DNA of 7,096 nt from Verrucomicrobiota bacterium (GCA_003218935.1 QHPA01000052.1:1-7096), one strand, 5' to 3'; shown: positions 1-6,966, counted from the stretch's first letter. The notes: generated by a model from the sequence alone, not told the origin. Numbers and translations: made by a program.

Positions 1-1767
1 CTTTGGTGTGACTGGCGCGGGCGAGTTGGTCATGAGGTCGGTGCCCTTCGCCGTTTTCGGAAAGGCGATCACGTCGCGAATACTCGATGTGCCGCAGAGA
101 ATCGCGATCAAACGGTCGAAGCCGAGCGCGATGCCGCCGTGCGGCGGCGCGCCGTAACGGAATGCCTCCAGCAGGTAGCCGAAACGCAGTTTCGTTTCCT
201 CCGGCGAAATCTGCAGCACCTGCTCGAACACGGTCTTCTGCACGTCCGGTTGATGAATACGAATCGAACCACCGCCAAGCTCTGTGCCGTTCACCACGAT
301 GTCATAGTGTTGGCCGCGCACTTTCTTCGGTTCGCTCGTCAGAAACTGAATGTCTTCCGCCACCGGCGCGGTGAACGGGTGATGACTCGAATACCAGCGG
401 TTCTGTTCCTTGTCGAAACTGAGCAGCGGAAAATCCACGACCCACAGAAAATCGAATCGGTTCCGATCAATCGCCAGCTTCCCCTGCCCTTTCAACACGT
501 CCGCGCAATAAAGCCGGATCTTCCCGAGAATCTCACACGCGGTCAGCCATTGATCGGCGGCGAACAGGATCAAATCGCCTTCCTCGATGCCGAGTTTCTG
601 CGTCAACGCAGCTTTCTCCGTGTCGTTGAAAAACTTCACGATGGGTGATTTCCATTCCACTCCGCCGCCTGGCCCCCGTTCGACCTTGATGTAAGCGAGG
701 CCTTTCGCGCCGAAACTCTTGGCATATTCGGTCATCGTCTCGATTTGCCCTTGTGTCGCGCCGGCCAGACCTTTCGCGTTGAGCGCCTTGACCACGCCGC
801 CGTTCGCGACCGCGCCGCTGAACACTTTGAAACCGCTCGAGCGAAATTCCCCGGTGAAGTCCGCCAACTCCATTCCAAAACGCGTGTCCGGCTTGTCGGC
901 GCCGTAACGATTCAGCGCTTCCTCGAAGGTAACCCGGGTGAACGGCGTCACGATGTCCTGGCCGCGCGCCACCTTCCAGACCCGGCGAAGCAGCCCTTCA
1001 ATCACCGTGTAGATGTCCTCGCGCTCGATGAACGACATCTCGATGTCAATCTGGGTGAATTCGAGCTGGCGATCGGCCCGCTGGTCTTCGTCGCGAAAAC
1101 AACGGGCGAGTTGGTAATACCGCTCGACACCTCCCACCATGAGTATTTGTTTGAATTGCTGCGGCGACTGCGGCAGCGCGTAAAACGTTCCCGGCTCGCG
1201 GCGGTTCGGCACGAGGAATTCACGCGCGCCTTCCGGCGTGGATTTGAACAGAATGGGGGTCTCGACTTCAAGGAAACCCTGTTCTTCCATGAACACGCGC
1301 GTTGCCGTGGCGACTTTGCTGCGCAGGCGGATGTTGCGCGCCATCTCCGGCCGGCGCAAATCCAGGTAGCGATATTGCAGGCGGAGTTCTTCATTCACCT
1401 TCGAGGCCACCTCGGGATCGTCCACCGGGAATGGCAGCACGTCCGCCATGTTGAGCACTTCCAACGCGCTGACGGCCACCTCGACCTCGCCGGTGGCGAT
1501 CTTCACATTGTTGGTGCCGGCGGGTCGCTGGCGGACTTTGCCGGTGATGGCGACGACACATTCACTGCGCAACGACGCGGCGCGCTCGAAGATTTCTTTC
1601 GGCAAATCGGACGGATCGAAAACGGTTTGGGTGCGGCCTTCGCGGTCGCGGACGTCGATAAAGATCAAGCCGCCCAGATCGCGGCGGGAATGGACCCAGC
1701 CGGACAAGGTGATTATTTGTCCGACGTGCGCCGGACGCAGTTCGTTGCAATGATGCGTGCGTTTCAT
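1..1767 (-). CDS. aspS: Aspartyl-tRNA synthetase, 3' end cut off by window edge
   Basis: This cytoplasmic class II aminoacyl-tRNA synthetase charges tRNA(Asp) with aspartate using ATP. The frame is open for 589 codons from the ATG at 1767 to the window edge, with no stop; E. coli AspRS is 590 residues, so I infer that only about 10-20 residues are missing. Visible in order: an N-terminal OB-fold anticodon-binding domain (about 1-110, with SGWVHSRRDLGG at 22-33); motif 1 (about 160-189, ending ATPEGAR-like STPEGAREFLVPNR); the QSPQQFKQ loop (200-207); motif 2 with CFRDEDQRADRQ (223-234) and FTQIDIE (237-243); the bacterial GAD insertion (about 290-420); GGGSIRIH (498-505); and motif 3 with HGGIALGFDR (543-552). 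The start is secure: 'MKRTHHCNELRPAHVGQ' aligns with known N-termini, an in-frame TGA lies upstream, and no ATG, GTG or TTG lies between. There is no Shine-Dalgarno sequence; a long hairpin begins 3 bp upstream. Residue 31 is Leu, as at the matching E. coli position, which points to a tRNA(Asp)-specific enzyme (inference). Confidence 0.98.
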   Translation of the reverse strand, partial: MKRTHHCNELRPAHVGQIITLSGWVHSRRDLGGLIFIDVRDREGRTQTVFDPSDLPKEIFERAASLRSECVVAITGKVRQRPAGTNNVKIATGEVEVAVSALEVLNMADVLPFPVDDPEVASKVNEELRLQYRYLDLRRPEMARNIRLRSKVATATRVFMEEQGFLEVETPILFKSTPEGAREFLVPNRREPGTFYALPQSPQQFKQILMVGGVERYYQLARCFRDEDQRADRQLEFTQIDIEMSFIEREDIYTVIEGLLRRVWKVARGQDIVTPFTRVTFEEALNRYGADKPDTRFGMELADFTGEFRSSGFKVFSGAVANGGVVKALNAKGLAGATQGQIETMTEYAKSFGAKGLAYIKVERGPGGGVEWKSPIVKFFNDTEKAALTQKLGIEEGDLILFAADQWLTACEILGKIRLYCADVLKGQGKLAIDRNRFDFLWVVDFPLLSFDKEQNRWYSSHHPFTAPVAEDIQFLTSEPKKVRGQHYDIVVNGTELGGGSIRIHQPDVQKTVFEQVLQISPEETKLRFGYLLEAFRYGAPPHGGIALGFDRLIAILCGTSSIRDVIAFPKTAKGTDLMTNSPAPVTPK

Positions 1768-1770
1768 CTT

Positions 1771-1844
1771 TTGTGGCGGCGGTCTGTGATCGCCGCCGTG
1801 GCTCGACTGGAGAAATCAGCGGCGGTCACAGACCGCCGCTACAG
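1771..1844. repeat. REP-like inverted repeat against the aspS start codon
   Basis: Two 27-base arms (1771-1797 and 1818-1844) are reverse complements except for G.U-type pairs and one mismatch at the inner end. They enclose a 20-base loop. The core of each arm is GCGGCGGTCTGTGA followed by (T/C)CGCCGC, so each arm is itself partly palindromic and could form a smaller hairpin. This design matches REP/BIME-type dispersed repeats. I recall near-identical GCGGCGGTCTGTGACCGCCG elements scattered through Verrucomicrobiota genomes, but have not searched. On the minus strand it lies 3' of the OPT transporter stop and immediately 5' of aspS, so it could protect or terminate the upstream transcript or hide the aspS ribosome-binding region. 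No T-tract follows it, so it is not a standard intrinsic terminator. An adjoining stretch (1845-1862, TTCGCAGCGAAGCGAG) holds a smaller palindrome and may belong to the same element. Confidence 0.85.
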
Positions 1845-1919
1845 TTCGCAGCGAAGCGAGCGCGGATGTTGGCGGGGAATGTCGCTGGAATCAAAAGGAA
1901 AATGAGCCCGTATTCCCGG

Positions 1920-4256
1920 TTATGAAACGCTGCGTCTGGCCGGCTGACTCTTTTGCCCGACTGCTTTCGATCCGCCCTGCCCGACGCGGTAGAGAATGAT
2001 GCAGAGCACGAGGAAGGGAAGCAGCGAGAGCCAGTCGGCATTCGATCCTGCGAAGAATGGGTTGTGATGCTCCGCCCAGGTATTGAAAAGTTTGTCCACC
2101 GGTTCGAGAAAGCCGGCAAGAAATGCGATTACAATGCCCGCGATCGCGCCGCCAGCAATGTAGCCGGATGAAAGCAGCACGCCGGGGCTTTTATCACTCT
2201 CGGCGATGAGTTGTTCCTCGCTTAAATTGGAACCCTTCAACGACGCACGCTGTTTACGATCCACCAGAGAGCGGATGAGCCCGCCGACAAAGATCGGCGC
2301 GGACGACGAGAGCGGCAAATAGACACCAACGGCGAACGCCAACGCCGGGATGCCCGACATCTCGAGCGTGACGGCAATCATCGCACCCAGCAGCACCAGC
2401 GCCCAGGGAAGTTTGCGATCCAGAATTCCCTTGATGATGTAGGACATCAGCGTGGCCTTTGGTGCGGTAAAGGATTCCACCTTGGTACCGTCAGGCCGCT
2501 CGCGATAATTTCCGTTGATGCCGGGATCGACGAGCCACACCGCGTTGCCGGTATCGTCAACCAGATACTTGCCGGCAGGGCCGCCCTCCGTGTCTGTTTT
2601 GTGCCACACGCGGTAGGACTTCGAGTCCTCGTGCGCCTGGATGCCGCGGATCGACTCGACTTTCCCCAGTTCAGAGGAACTGGCTTTGAGTCCAGGAGCC
2701 ACCTTGGATGCAGGAACGTAAACTGTCTTCGCGTCGTTCAACGTCATTAAAATCGGCCCCAGTACAAGCGCCGACGCAAAAGCACCGAGGAGAATCGCAA
2801 TCTGTTGATACTTGGGAGTGCCGCCGACAAGAAATCCGGTCTTCAGGTCTTGTGACGTGGAGCCGCCATTCGACGACGCGATGCAAACAATTGCTCCAAC
2901 CGACAGAGCGGTGACGTAATAGCTCCTTTCCGTCCAGCCCAGAAACAAAAACGCCAGACAGGTAAGAAGCAGCGTTGCCACGGTCATTCCCGAAATGGGA
3001 TTCGACGAAGATCCGATTTCGCCTGTGAGCCGCGACGAGACAGTCACAAACAAAAAACCGAACAGAACGATCAGCAAGGCGCCAATCAGATTCATGTGCA
3101 GCGGAGTAGCCAGCCGGATCGCAGCGACCAGGACCACGATGCCGATGGCAACGAATTTGACTGACAAGTCGTGGTCAGTCCGCGCACCACTGGAACCACC
3201 GCTGCGCTGAAGCTGGAAATCCGCCAGACCACCCTTCAATCCGTGAAGAATCGTGGGCAGAGAGCGAATGAGACTGATGATACCGCCCGCCGCCACCGCT
3301 CCCGCACCGATGTAGAGGATGTAAGCGCTGCGAATATCGCCCGGGCTCATATCATGAATCAATTTGCCGGCCGGAGGCAGTACCACGGACAAGCCGTCGC
3401 CGAAAAATTTGATCATTGGAATCAGCACGAGATATGACAGCACGCCCCCGCCGCACATGATCGATGCGATGCGCGGCCCGATGATGTAACCGACGCCGAG
3501 CAGCTCCGGCGTGATTTCTATGCCAGCTGAAGCAGCCTTGAAAGGCTCTCCAAAGACCTTCTCTGGAATATCTTTCCAACCGCGAAAAACCTTCATCAGC
3601 GTGTTATACACCAGGCCAATCCCGAATCCGCCAAAGATCATTTTCGCGCCGATATTTTGGCCGAGACCTGCGATCGCTGCTGCCTGCGCCTCGAGCTTCG
3701 CTGCCGGAGATGCCGCGGCTTTCGATTCCTCGGACGCGCCGGCCTTGAGAACCTCGGCGCATGCCGTACCTTCGGGATATTTCAACGTGCTGTGCTCTTT
3801 GACGATGAGCGCGCGCCGGAGCGGGATCATCATCAAAATGCCGAGCGCGCCGCCAAGAATCGCCACCAGCATCACCCGCGTCAGCTCCAGGTCGAACCCG
3901 AGGATCATGATCGCAGGCATGGTGACCCCGACGCCGAAAGCGATGGATTCGCCGGCCGAACCGGCGGTCTGCGCGATGTTGTTCTCGAGGATCGTGGCGT
4001 CCCGAAAGCCGAGCAGCCTGGACCCCAGCCGGAACAACGTGAGGGAAATGACCGCGACCGGAATCGAAGCGCTGACCGTCAGTCCGACTTTCAAAACCAG
4101 ATAAAGCGACGACGCGCCGAAGACCATTCCGAGAATCGTGCCCAGAATCAGCGCGCGCGGCGTGAATTCCCGCAGATGCGTTTCGGAGCCGATATAAGGC
4201 TCGAAGACGGGAGTGGATGGACTGGCCGGGACCTTAACAACGGTTTGAGTAGCCAT
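1920..4256 (-). CDS. OPT-family oligopeptide transporter
   Basis: A 778-residue inner-membrane protein of the OPT (oligopeptide/YSL) family. Family members move small peptides or metal-chelate complexes, probably with protons; substrates of the bacterial branch are mostly undefined, so none is assigned. About 14-16 hydrophobic segments are visible, for example 34-56, 60-78, 126-147, 252-282, 366-384, 387-407, 424-442, 484-505, 615-632, 636-660, 695-716 and 742-757. Recognisable family motifs are [17 protein letters not shown] (154-170), [14 protein letters not shown] (412-425) and [20 protein letters not shown] (462-481). Bacterial relatives are commonly near 600-700 residues. The excess here is mostly a hydrophilic segment at about 507-600 (see findings), plus a short Ala/Glu-rich loop at 172-197. 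The ATG at 4256 gives a short polar N-terminus before the first membrane segment; no clear Shine-Dalgarno precedes it. Neighbours lie on the same strand, 204 bp upstream and 152 bp downstream, so it may be transcribed alone. Confidence 0.95.
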   Translation of the reverse strand: MATQTVVKVPASPSTPVFEPYIGSETHLREFTPRALILGTILGMVFGASSLYLVLKVGLTVSASIPVAVISLTLFRLGSRLLGFRDATILENNIAQTAGSAGESIAFGVGVTMPAIMILGFDLELTRVMLVAILGGALGILMMIPLRRALIVKEHSTLKYPEGTACAEVLKAGASEESKAAASPAAKLEAQAAAIAGLGQNIGAKMIFGGFGIGLVYNTLMKVFRGWKDIPEKVFGEPFKAASAGIEITPELLGVGYIIGPRIASIMCGGGVLSYLVLIPMIKFFGDGLSVVLPPAGKLIHDMSPGDIRSAYILYIGAGAVAAGGIISLIRSLPTILHGLKGGLADFQLQRSGGSSGARTDHDLSVKFVAIGIVVLVAAIRLATPLHMNLIGALLIVLFGFLFVTVSSRLTGEIGSSSNPISGMTVATLLLTCLAFLFLGWTERSYYVTALSVGAIVCIASSNGGSTSQDLKTGFLVGGTPKYQQIAILLGAFASALVLGPILMTLNDAKTVYVPASKVAPGLKASSSELGKVESIRGIQAHEDSKSYRVWHKTDTEGGPAGKYLVDDTGNAVWLVDPGINGNYRERPDGTKVESFTAPKATLMSYIIKGILDRKLPWALVLLGAMIAVTLEMSGIPALAFAVGVYLPLSSSAPIFVGGLIRSLVDRKQRASLKGSNLSEEQLIAESDKSPGVLLSSGYIAGGAIAGIVIAFLAGFLEPVDKLFNTWAEHHNPFFAGSNADWLSLLPFLVLCIILYRVGQGGSKAVGQKSQPARRSVS

Positions 4257-4460
4257 GCGATGCGCTCGTGTTCGTGCGACGCGTTGAGGCTACCCCATTG
4301 CAGATGGCAGTCCAACCCTACAATTTCCGTATCACCGGAGTAGCCGACTTAAGGAGGGCGCTGACTCCACGAAGCGGGACAGTGCAAAACTTTGTCGCAT
4401 ATGCGACAAAAATTGGACACGTGAAATCAAGGGCGGATTTTTGTCATGCTGCATCTCACA
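4257..4460. other. Intergenic region between propeller gene and OPT transporter
   Basis: These 204 bp separate the stop of the secreted propeller gene from the start of the OPT transporter, both on the minus strand. They should hold the 3' end of the first and the promoter of the second. The only clear structure is the perfect palindrome at 4391-4410. I looked for -35/-10 pairs on the minus strand and found only weak matches (for example TTGGAC near 4312 with TAGCCT 17 bp downstream), none good enough to call. No convincing small gene is present. Confidence 0.6.
4391..4410. promoter_or_regulatory. Perfect 20-bp palindrome, candidate operator
   Basis: TTTGTCGCATATGCGACAAA is identical to its reverse complement over all 20 bases. 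The symmetry stops at the next base on each side. A perfect 2 x 10-bp site centred between 4400 and 4401, about 144 bp upstream of the OPT transporter ATG, is what a homodimeric helix-turn-helix repressor would bind. The competing reading is a transcription terminator for the propeller gene, which ends 51 bp upstream on the minus strand: an 8-bp stem TTTGTCGC/GCGACAAA with an ATAT loop followed by GTTTTG. The stem is AT-rich at its base and the T-run short, so I favour the operator. Confidence 0.55.
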
Positions 4461-5657
4461 CTACTTCCCGTTGGACGTGCCCTCGTTGAAGTAAATCTTC
4501 ACATTCTTCGTCGCTCGGCCCGCGGCGACAATGTCCAGCTTGCCGTCGCCGTTCAAATCCGCGACGGTCAGGTCCTCACAAGCTATCGTGTTGTCGTCGA
4601 TCAGAGTTTGTCGCCAATCCTTGCCTTCCTTGTCGAGCGGAGTGAACAGCTTGATGCCGACCTTAACGCCCGGTTTGTTCATCGCGCGCCAGCCAACGAC
4701 AATTTGATCCGAACCGGCGGCGAGCACGTCACGGCAGGCGAGCGCGTGGCCGTCCACGAGCGAAGGGTCCAACACGTGGCGCGTCCAGAGCTGTTTGCCA
4801 TCGTAATGTTCCGGTTCGGTGTAAACGACGAGGTTTGTGCCGTGCATCGGCTCAACCGTGGCAAAGAACCGTTTGCCGCCTGGCAGTTTGCCGAGTCGCA
4901 CTTCACCCGCGCCGCCGCTTTCAGTGCCGGAGAGTTGCGTCAGCTTGAGCGCGCTGGCGTCCGGGTCCCAGTTCGACACGAACGCGCCTTCCCGCGACGC
5001 AAGCAACAACTCCTGCGCGGGGTCGTCATCCCATTGGACCGGATCGAGGTTGTGCGTCATGTGCAGCGCGTCGTTAATCAGGCGTGTGGTCCAGTCCTGT
5101 TTCGGGTCCGGCGGTTTTTTGTACGCCAGAATCCTGACGCCATCACCCTGTCCGTTTTTATTGCCCCGACCGTGCAGGGGCGCAACAACCAACTCATACT
5201 CGTTTTGCCAGTTCTTCACCCACCGCATCCGGTGAACGGTCGGTTCGTGGTGCAACGCGACCGGCTCCCATTTCTGTGTCCGGTCTTTTGGCGCAATCAA
5301 ATAAAACACCGCGCCGCTGTTGATCGTGTCGCCGGGGTTCCAGCCCGCGCCCACGGCGATTTCGCATTTGCCGTCGCCGTCAATGTCCGCGGCGGCGATG
5401 CAAACGTTGTCCTCTTTGGTCAGATTCTCGGCGAGAATGAACTTTTCCCATGTTGGATTCCTGTACCAGACGAACTGCTTCTTGTCGGCGAGCAGGATGT
5501 CGGGTTTGCCATCGCCGTCCACGTCGGCCACCGTCACGCCGTAACCGATCTCAATTCTGGTATCGATATCAACCGCGCGGAATGCGGGTTGAGGGCGCTC
5601 GGCGGCCGGCAACGACAAGGCAAAACAAAATAGCGGGAAAATTTTTTTTGTATTCAT
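4461..5657 (-). CDS. Secreted FG-GAP/VCBS beta-propeller protein
   Basis: 398 residues from the ATG at 5657. An in-frame ATG at 5702 would add 15 polar residues in front of the signal peptide; I chose 5657 because it places MNTKK plus a hydrophobic stretch (6-16) and a likely signal-peptidase I site after PAA (about 19) at the N-terminus. The protein should therefore be exported. Three calcium-binding FG-GAP motifs are clear: DVDGDGKPD (45-53), DIDGDGKCE (91-99) and DLNGDGKLD (367-375). Other blades are divergent, and the length suits a single propeller of about seven blades. Motif-like segments TVHRMRW (140-146), VVAPLHGRGN (157-166), MTHN (200-203), EPMHGTNLVVY (269-279) and DGHALACRD (302-310) recall the propeller domain of fungal aldos-2-ulose dehydratase, so a carbohydrate lyase-type role is possible but unproven. 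No cupin domain follows. It diverges from the HEAT-repeat gene across 70 bp. An 8-base A run covers codons 3-6. Confidence 0.87.
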   Translation of the reverse strand: MNTKKIFPLFCFALSLPAAERPQPAFRAVDIDTRIEIGYGVTVADVDGDGKPDILLADKKQFVWYRNPTWEKFILAENLTKEDNVCIAAADIDGDGKCEIAVGAGWNPGDTINSGAVFYLIAPKDRTQKWEPVALHHEPTVHRMRWVKNWQNEYELVVAPLHGRGNKNGQGDGVRILAYKKPPDPKQDWTTRLINDALHMTHNLDPVQWDDDPAQELLLASREGAFVSNWDPDASALKLTQLSGTESGGAGEVRLGKLPGGKRFFATVEPMHGTNLVVYTEPEHYDGKQLWTRHVLDPSLVDGHALACRDVLAAGSDQIVVGWRAMNKPGVKVGIKLFTPLDKEGKDWRQTLIDDNTIACEDLTVADLNGDGKLDIVAAGRATKNVKIYFNEGTSNGK

Positions 5658-5727
5658 AACAGGAATGGTGGAACTGTATTGGCACAGAGCCGCATCGTCC
5701 AAACTTTTCTCAGCGGTTTCTGGTCAG
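5658..5727. promoter_or_regulatory. Divergent intergenic region, presumed back-to-back promoters
   Basis: Seventy bases separate the chosen start codons of the minus-strand propeller gene (5657) and the plus-strand HEAT-repeat gene (5728), so promoters for both probably lie here or extend into the opposing gene. No strong sigma-70 pair is visible on either strand. TTGGCAC at 5679-5685 is the only suggestive hexamer on the plus strand, without a good -10. Neither start has a recognisable Shine-Dalgarno sequence. The call rests on gene geometry rather than on motifs. Confidence 0.4.
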
Positions 5728-6663
5728 ATGAAAACGCTGAATGCCAAGCGCGAGGCGAGGCGCGACCCGCCGCGCCTGACCAAACTCGCCGCCTGGATGT
5801 CATTGGCTGTCGCGCTGGCCGGCGTGTTGGTCTGGCGTTTGCGCGAGCCGGTTTGCCAGGGCAGGACAGTCAGCGCGTGGATCGAAGAATTGGGCGACAA
5901 CTCATCCGCGGCGGCGAGAGCGCTTCGGGAGATTGGACCCGGGGCTGTTGCTCCGCTGATCCAGGCTTTGGAAAGAAAGCCAGCCGGCTGGCTCAAAGCG
6001 TATGCAATCGTCGCCGTTCATTCTCCTCGATTTCTGAAACCGACGCTCGCCAATCGCTATTCCGATATCGCCAGGCGCGAGTCGCGGCTCCCCCGTGTGC
6101 GCGCCGCCGCGGCGCAGGTGTTGGGAGACTTCGGCCCCGATGCCGGAATGGCGACGCCCGCGTTGGTGAAGGCATTAGGCGATACGAACGCCACCCTGCG
6201 ACTCCATGCCGCCTTTGCTCTGGGAAAAATCGGAGCGACTCCGGAGCTGGCCGTGCCCGCGTTAGCCGGGTTGCTTGGCGATCGCAATGAGGAGGTACGC
6301 ATGTATGCCGCCATCGCGCTGAAAAAATTCGGAACGCAAGCGGCGGCTGCCGTGCCCGCGTTGATCGCGACACTAAAAGACCCTGGCTGGCAGGTGCGCG
6401 ACCGGTCCGCTCTGGCCCTGGGAGCGGCCGGCCAACATCAGACGAGCGTGGTCTCGGCCCTCGAGGAGGCCCTGCGGGACGAGCATCGGTTTGTTCGGTC
6501 GTCTGCGGCCACCGCCCTCGCGGCACTCGCGCCGCAGGCGAAATCCGCCCGCGTCGCGCTGCAAAACGCGCGTTACGATCCGGACGCCGAGGTCCGGTAC
6601 AGCGCGGGGTTGGCGGTGAGCCGAATCGATTCTGAGGCAGGCGCGCAAGCCGACTTGAAATAA
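5728..6663 (+). CDS. Membrane-anchored HEAT-repeat protein
   Basis: 311 residues from the ATG at 5728. A possible ATG at 5665 would add 21 residues but begins only 7 bp from the opposing start; the chosen start gives a basic N-terminus (MKTLNAKREARR) ahead of one membrane segment (about 19-37), the usual signal-anchor layout. Next comes REPVCQGRTVSAWIEEL (39-55); an EPVxQG-xxxxxW linker of this type is one I associate with Verrucomicrobiota HEAT proteins. A degenerate repeat lies at 59-82. Five successive 32-33-residue HEAT/PBS-lyase-type repeats run at 123-154, 155-187, 188-220, 221-253 and 254-286, and a half repeat ends at about 300. Each has the form xVRxxAAxALGxxG...AVPALxxxLxD. Such solenoids bind other proteins; no catalytic residues are visible and the partner is unknown. 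The solenoid is probably on the outer face of the inner membrane (positive-inside rule). No clear Shine-Dalgarno precedes the start. Divergent from the propeller gene. Confidence 0.87.
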   Translation: MKTLNAKREARRDPPRLTKLAAWMSLAVALAGVLVWRLREPVCQGRTVSAWIEELGDNSSAAARALREIGPGAVAPLIQALERKPAGWLKAYAIVAVHSPRFLKPTLANRYSDIARRESRLPRVRAAAAQVLGDFGPDAGMATPALVKALGDTNATLRLHAAFALGKIGATPELAVPALAGLLGDRNEEVRMYAAIALKKFGTQAAAAVPALIATLKDPGWQVRDRSALALGAAGQHQTSVVSALEEALRDEHRFVRSSAATALAALAPQAKSARVALQNARYDPDAEVRYSAGLAVSRIDSEAGAQADLK

Positions 6664-6734
6664 CGGTCAGGAGATGAGCGCTTTAGCGCCCCTTCCCAGG
6701 ATCGCCCCTTCGTCTGCCTCGTCATTCTCGTCCT

Positions 6735-6784
6735 CGCTCAGGACAACTTTTTGTTGCAGGTGCAACAAAAAGCTGTCCTGAGCG
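6735..6784. repeat. Near-perfect 24-bp inverted repeat
   Basis: The arms at 6735-6758 and 6761-6784 (outer CGCTCAGGACA, inner TTTTTGTTGCA) are reverse complements except at one position, with a 2-base centre. It lies 71 bp past the HEAT-gene stop. RNA from either strand would form a long hairpin. No T-tract follows on either side, though the stem contains a T5/A5 block. It could stop transcription or protect 3' ends, or be a dispersed repeat copy. Confidence 0.85.
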
Positions 6785-6834
6785 GTTCATGGTTCTGGAT
6801 GGGCGATTGTGAGGTCGTGGAGCTTTCCATGAAC
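6785..6834. repeat. GTTCATGG-N34-CCATGAAC unit, copy 1
   Basis: GTTCATGG at 6785-6792 pairs perfectly with CCATGAAC at 6827-6834 across 34 bases. The pairing extends by three further G-C/C-G pairs outward (GCG at 6782-6784 with CGC at 6835-6837), which overlaps the right arm of the preceding inverted repeat. A second unit with the same arms and the same 34-base spacing lies at 6911-6960. The two 34-base interiors are not obviously similar. Confidence 0.7.
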
Positions 6835-6842
6835 CGCCCCTT

Positions 6843-6905
6843 CGTCCTCGTCCTCGTCCTCGACTGGCCAACTCGATTTCGAGGACGAGGACGAGCACGA
6901 GGACG
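6843..6905. repeat. CGTCCT simple-repeat inverted pair
   Basis: A 6-bp tandem repeat (CGTCCT, about three and a half units, 6843-6863) is followed after 15 bases by its inverse, GAGGAC-type units at 6879-6899 continuing to 6905. The 21-base arms match with one mismatch. A shorter, degenerate run of the same motif lies at about 6709-6735. The resulting peptides (Arg/Pro/Thr-rich) look meaningless, so this is not coding. Confidence 0.85.
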
Positions 6906-6910
6906 ATCTA

Positions 6911-6960
6911 GTTCATGGTCCCAATGCGTGCGCAAAAACGAAAGGGGGCTTCCCATGAAC
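6911..6960. repeat. GTTCATGG-N34-CCATGAAC unit, copy 2
   Basis: GTTCATGG at 6911-6918 and CCATGAAC at 6953-6960 enclose exactly 34 bases, the same geometry as copy 1 at 6785-6834. The inner octamers of the two copies (6827-6834 and 6911-6918) can also pair with each other, enclosing the CGTCCT inverted repeat and giving an alternative larger hairpin. Confidence 0.7.
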
Positions 6961-6966
6961 GCAGAG

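Noticed and set aside
745..1905. A 386-codon open frame on the plus strand opposite aspS
   Set aside because: It lies antisense to a fully conserved AspRS reading frame, has an Arg/His/Ala-rich composition typical of GC-rich antisense frames, and matches no family I recognise.
4446..5633. A 395-codon plus-strand open frame opposite the propeller gene
   Set aside because: The minus-strand frame has a signal peptide and clear DxDGDG motifs; the plus-strand frame is its antisense shadow.
5642..5649. Eight-base homopolymer just inside the propeller gene as a phase-variation switch
   Set aside because: The run is short and is explained by a Thr-Lys-Lys-Ile signal-peptide start; nothing else suggests slippage.
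5679..5694. Sigma-54-like promoter (TTGGCAC followed by a downstream GC)
   Set aside because: The GG-to-GC spacing is 9 rather than 10 bases and the -12 element does not match TTGCW.
6678..6689. Intrinsic terminator for the HEAT-repeat gene
   Set aside because: The stem is only 4-5 bp and is followed by CCCCTTCCC instead of a T-tract.
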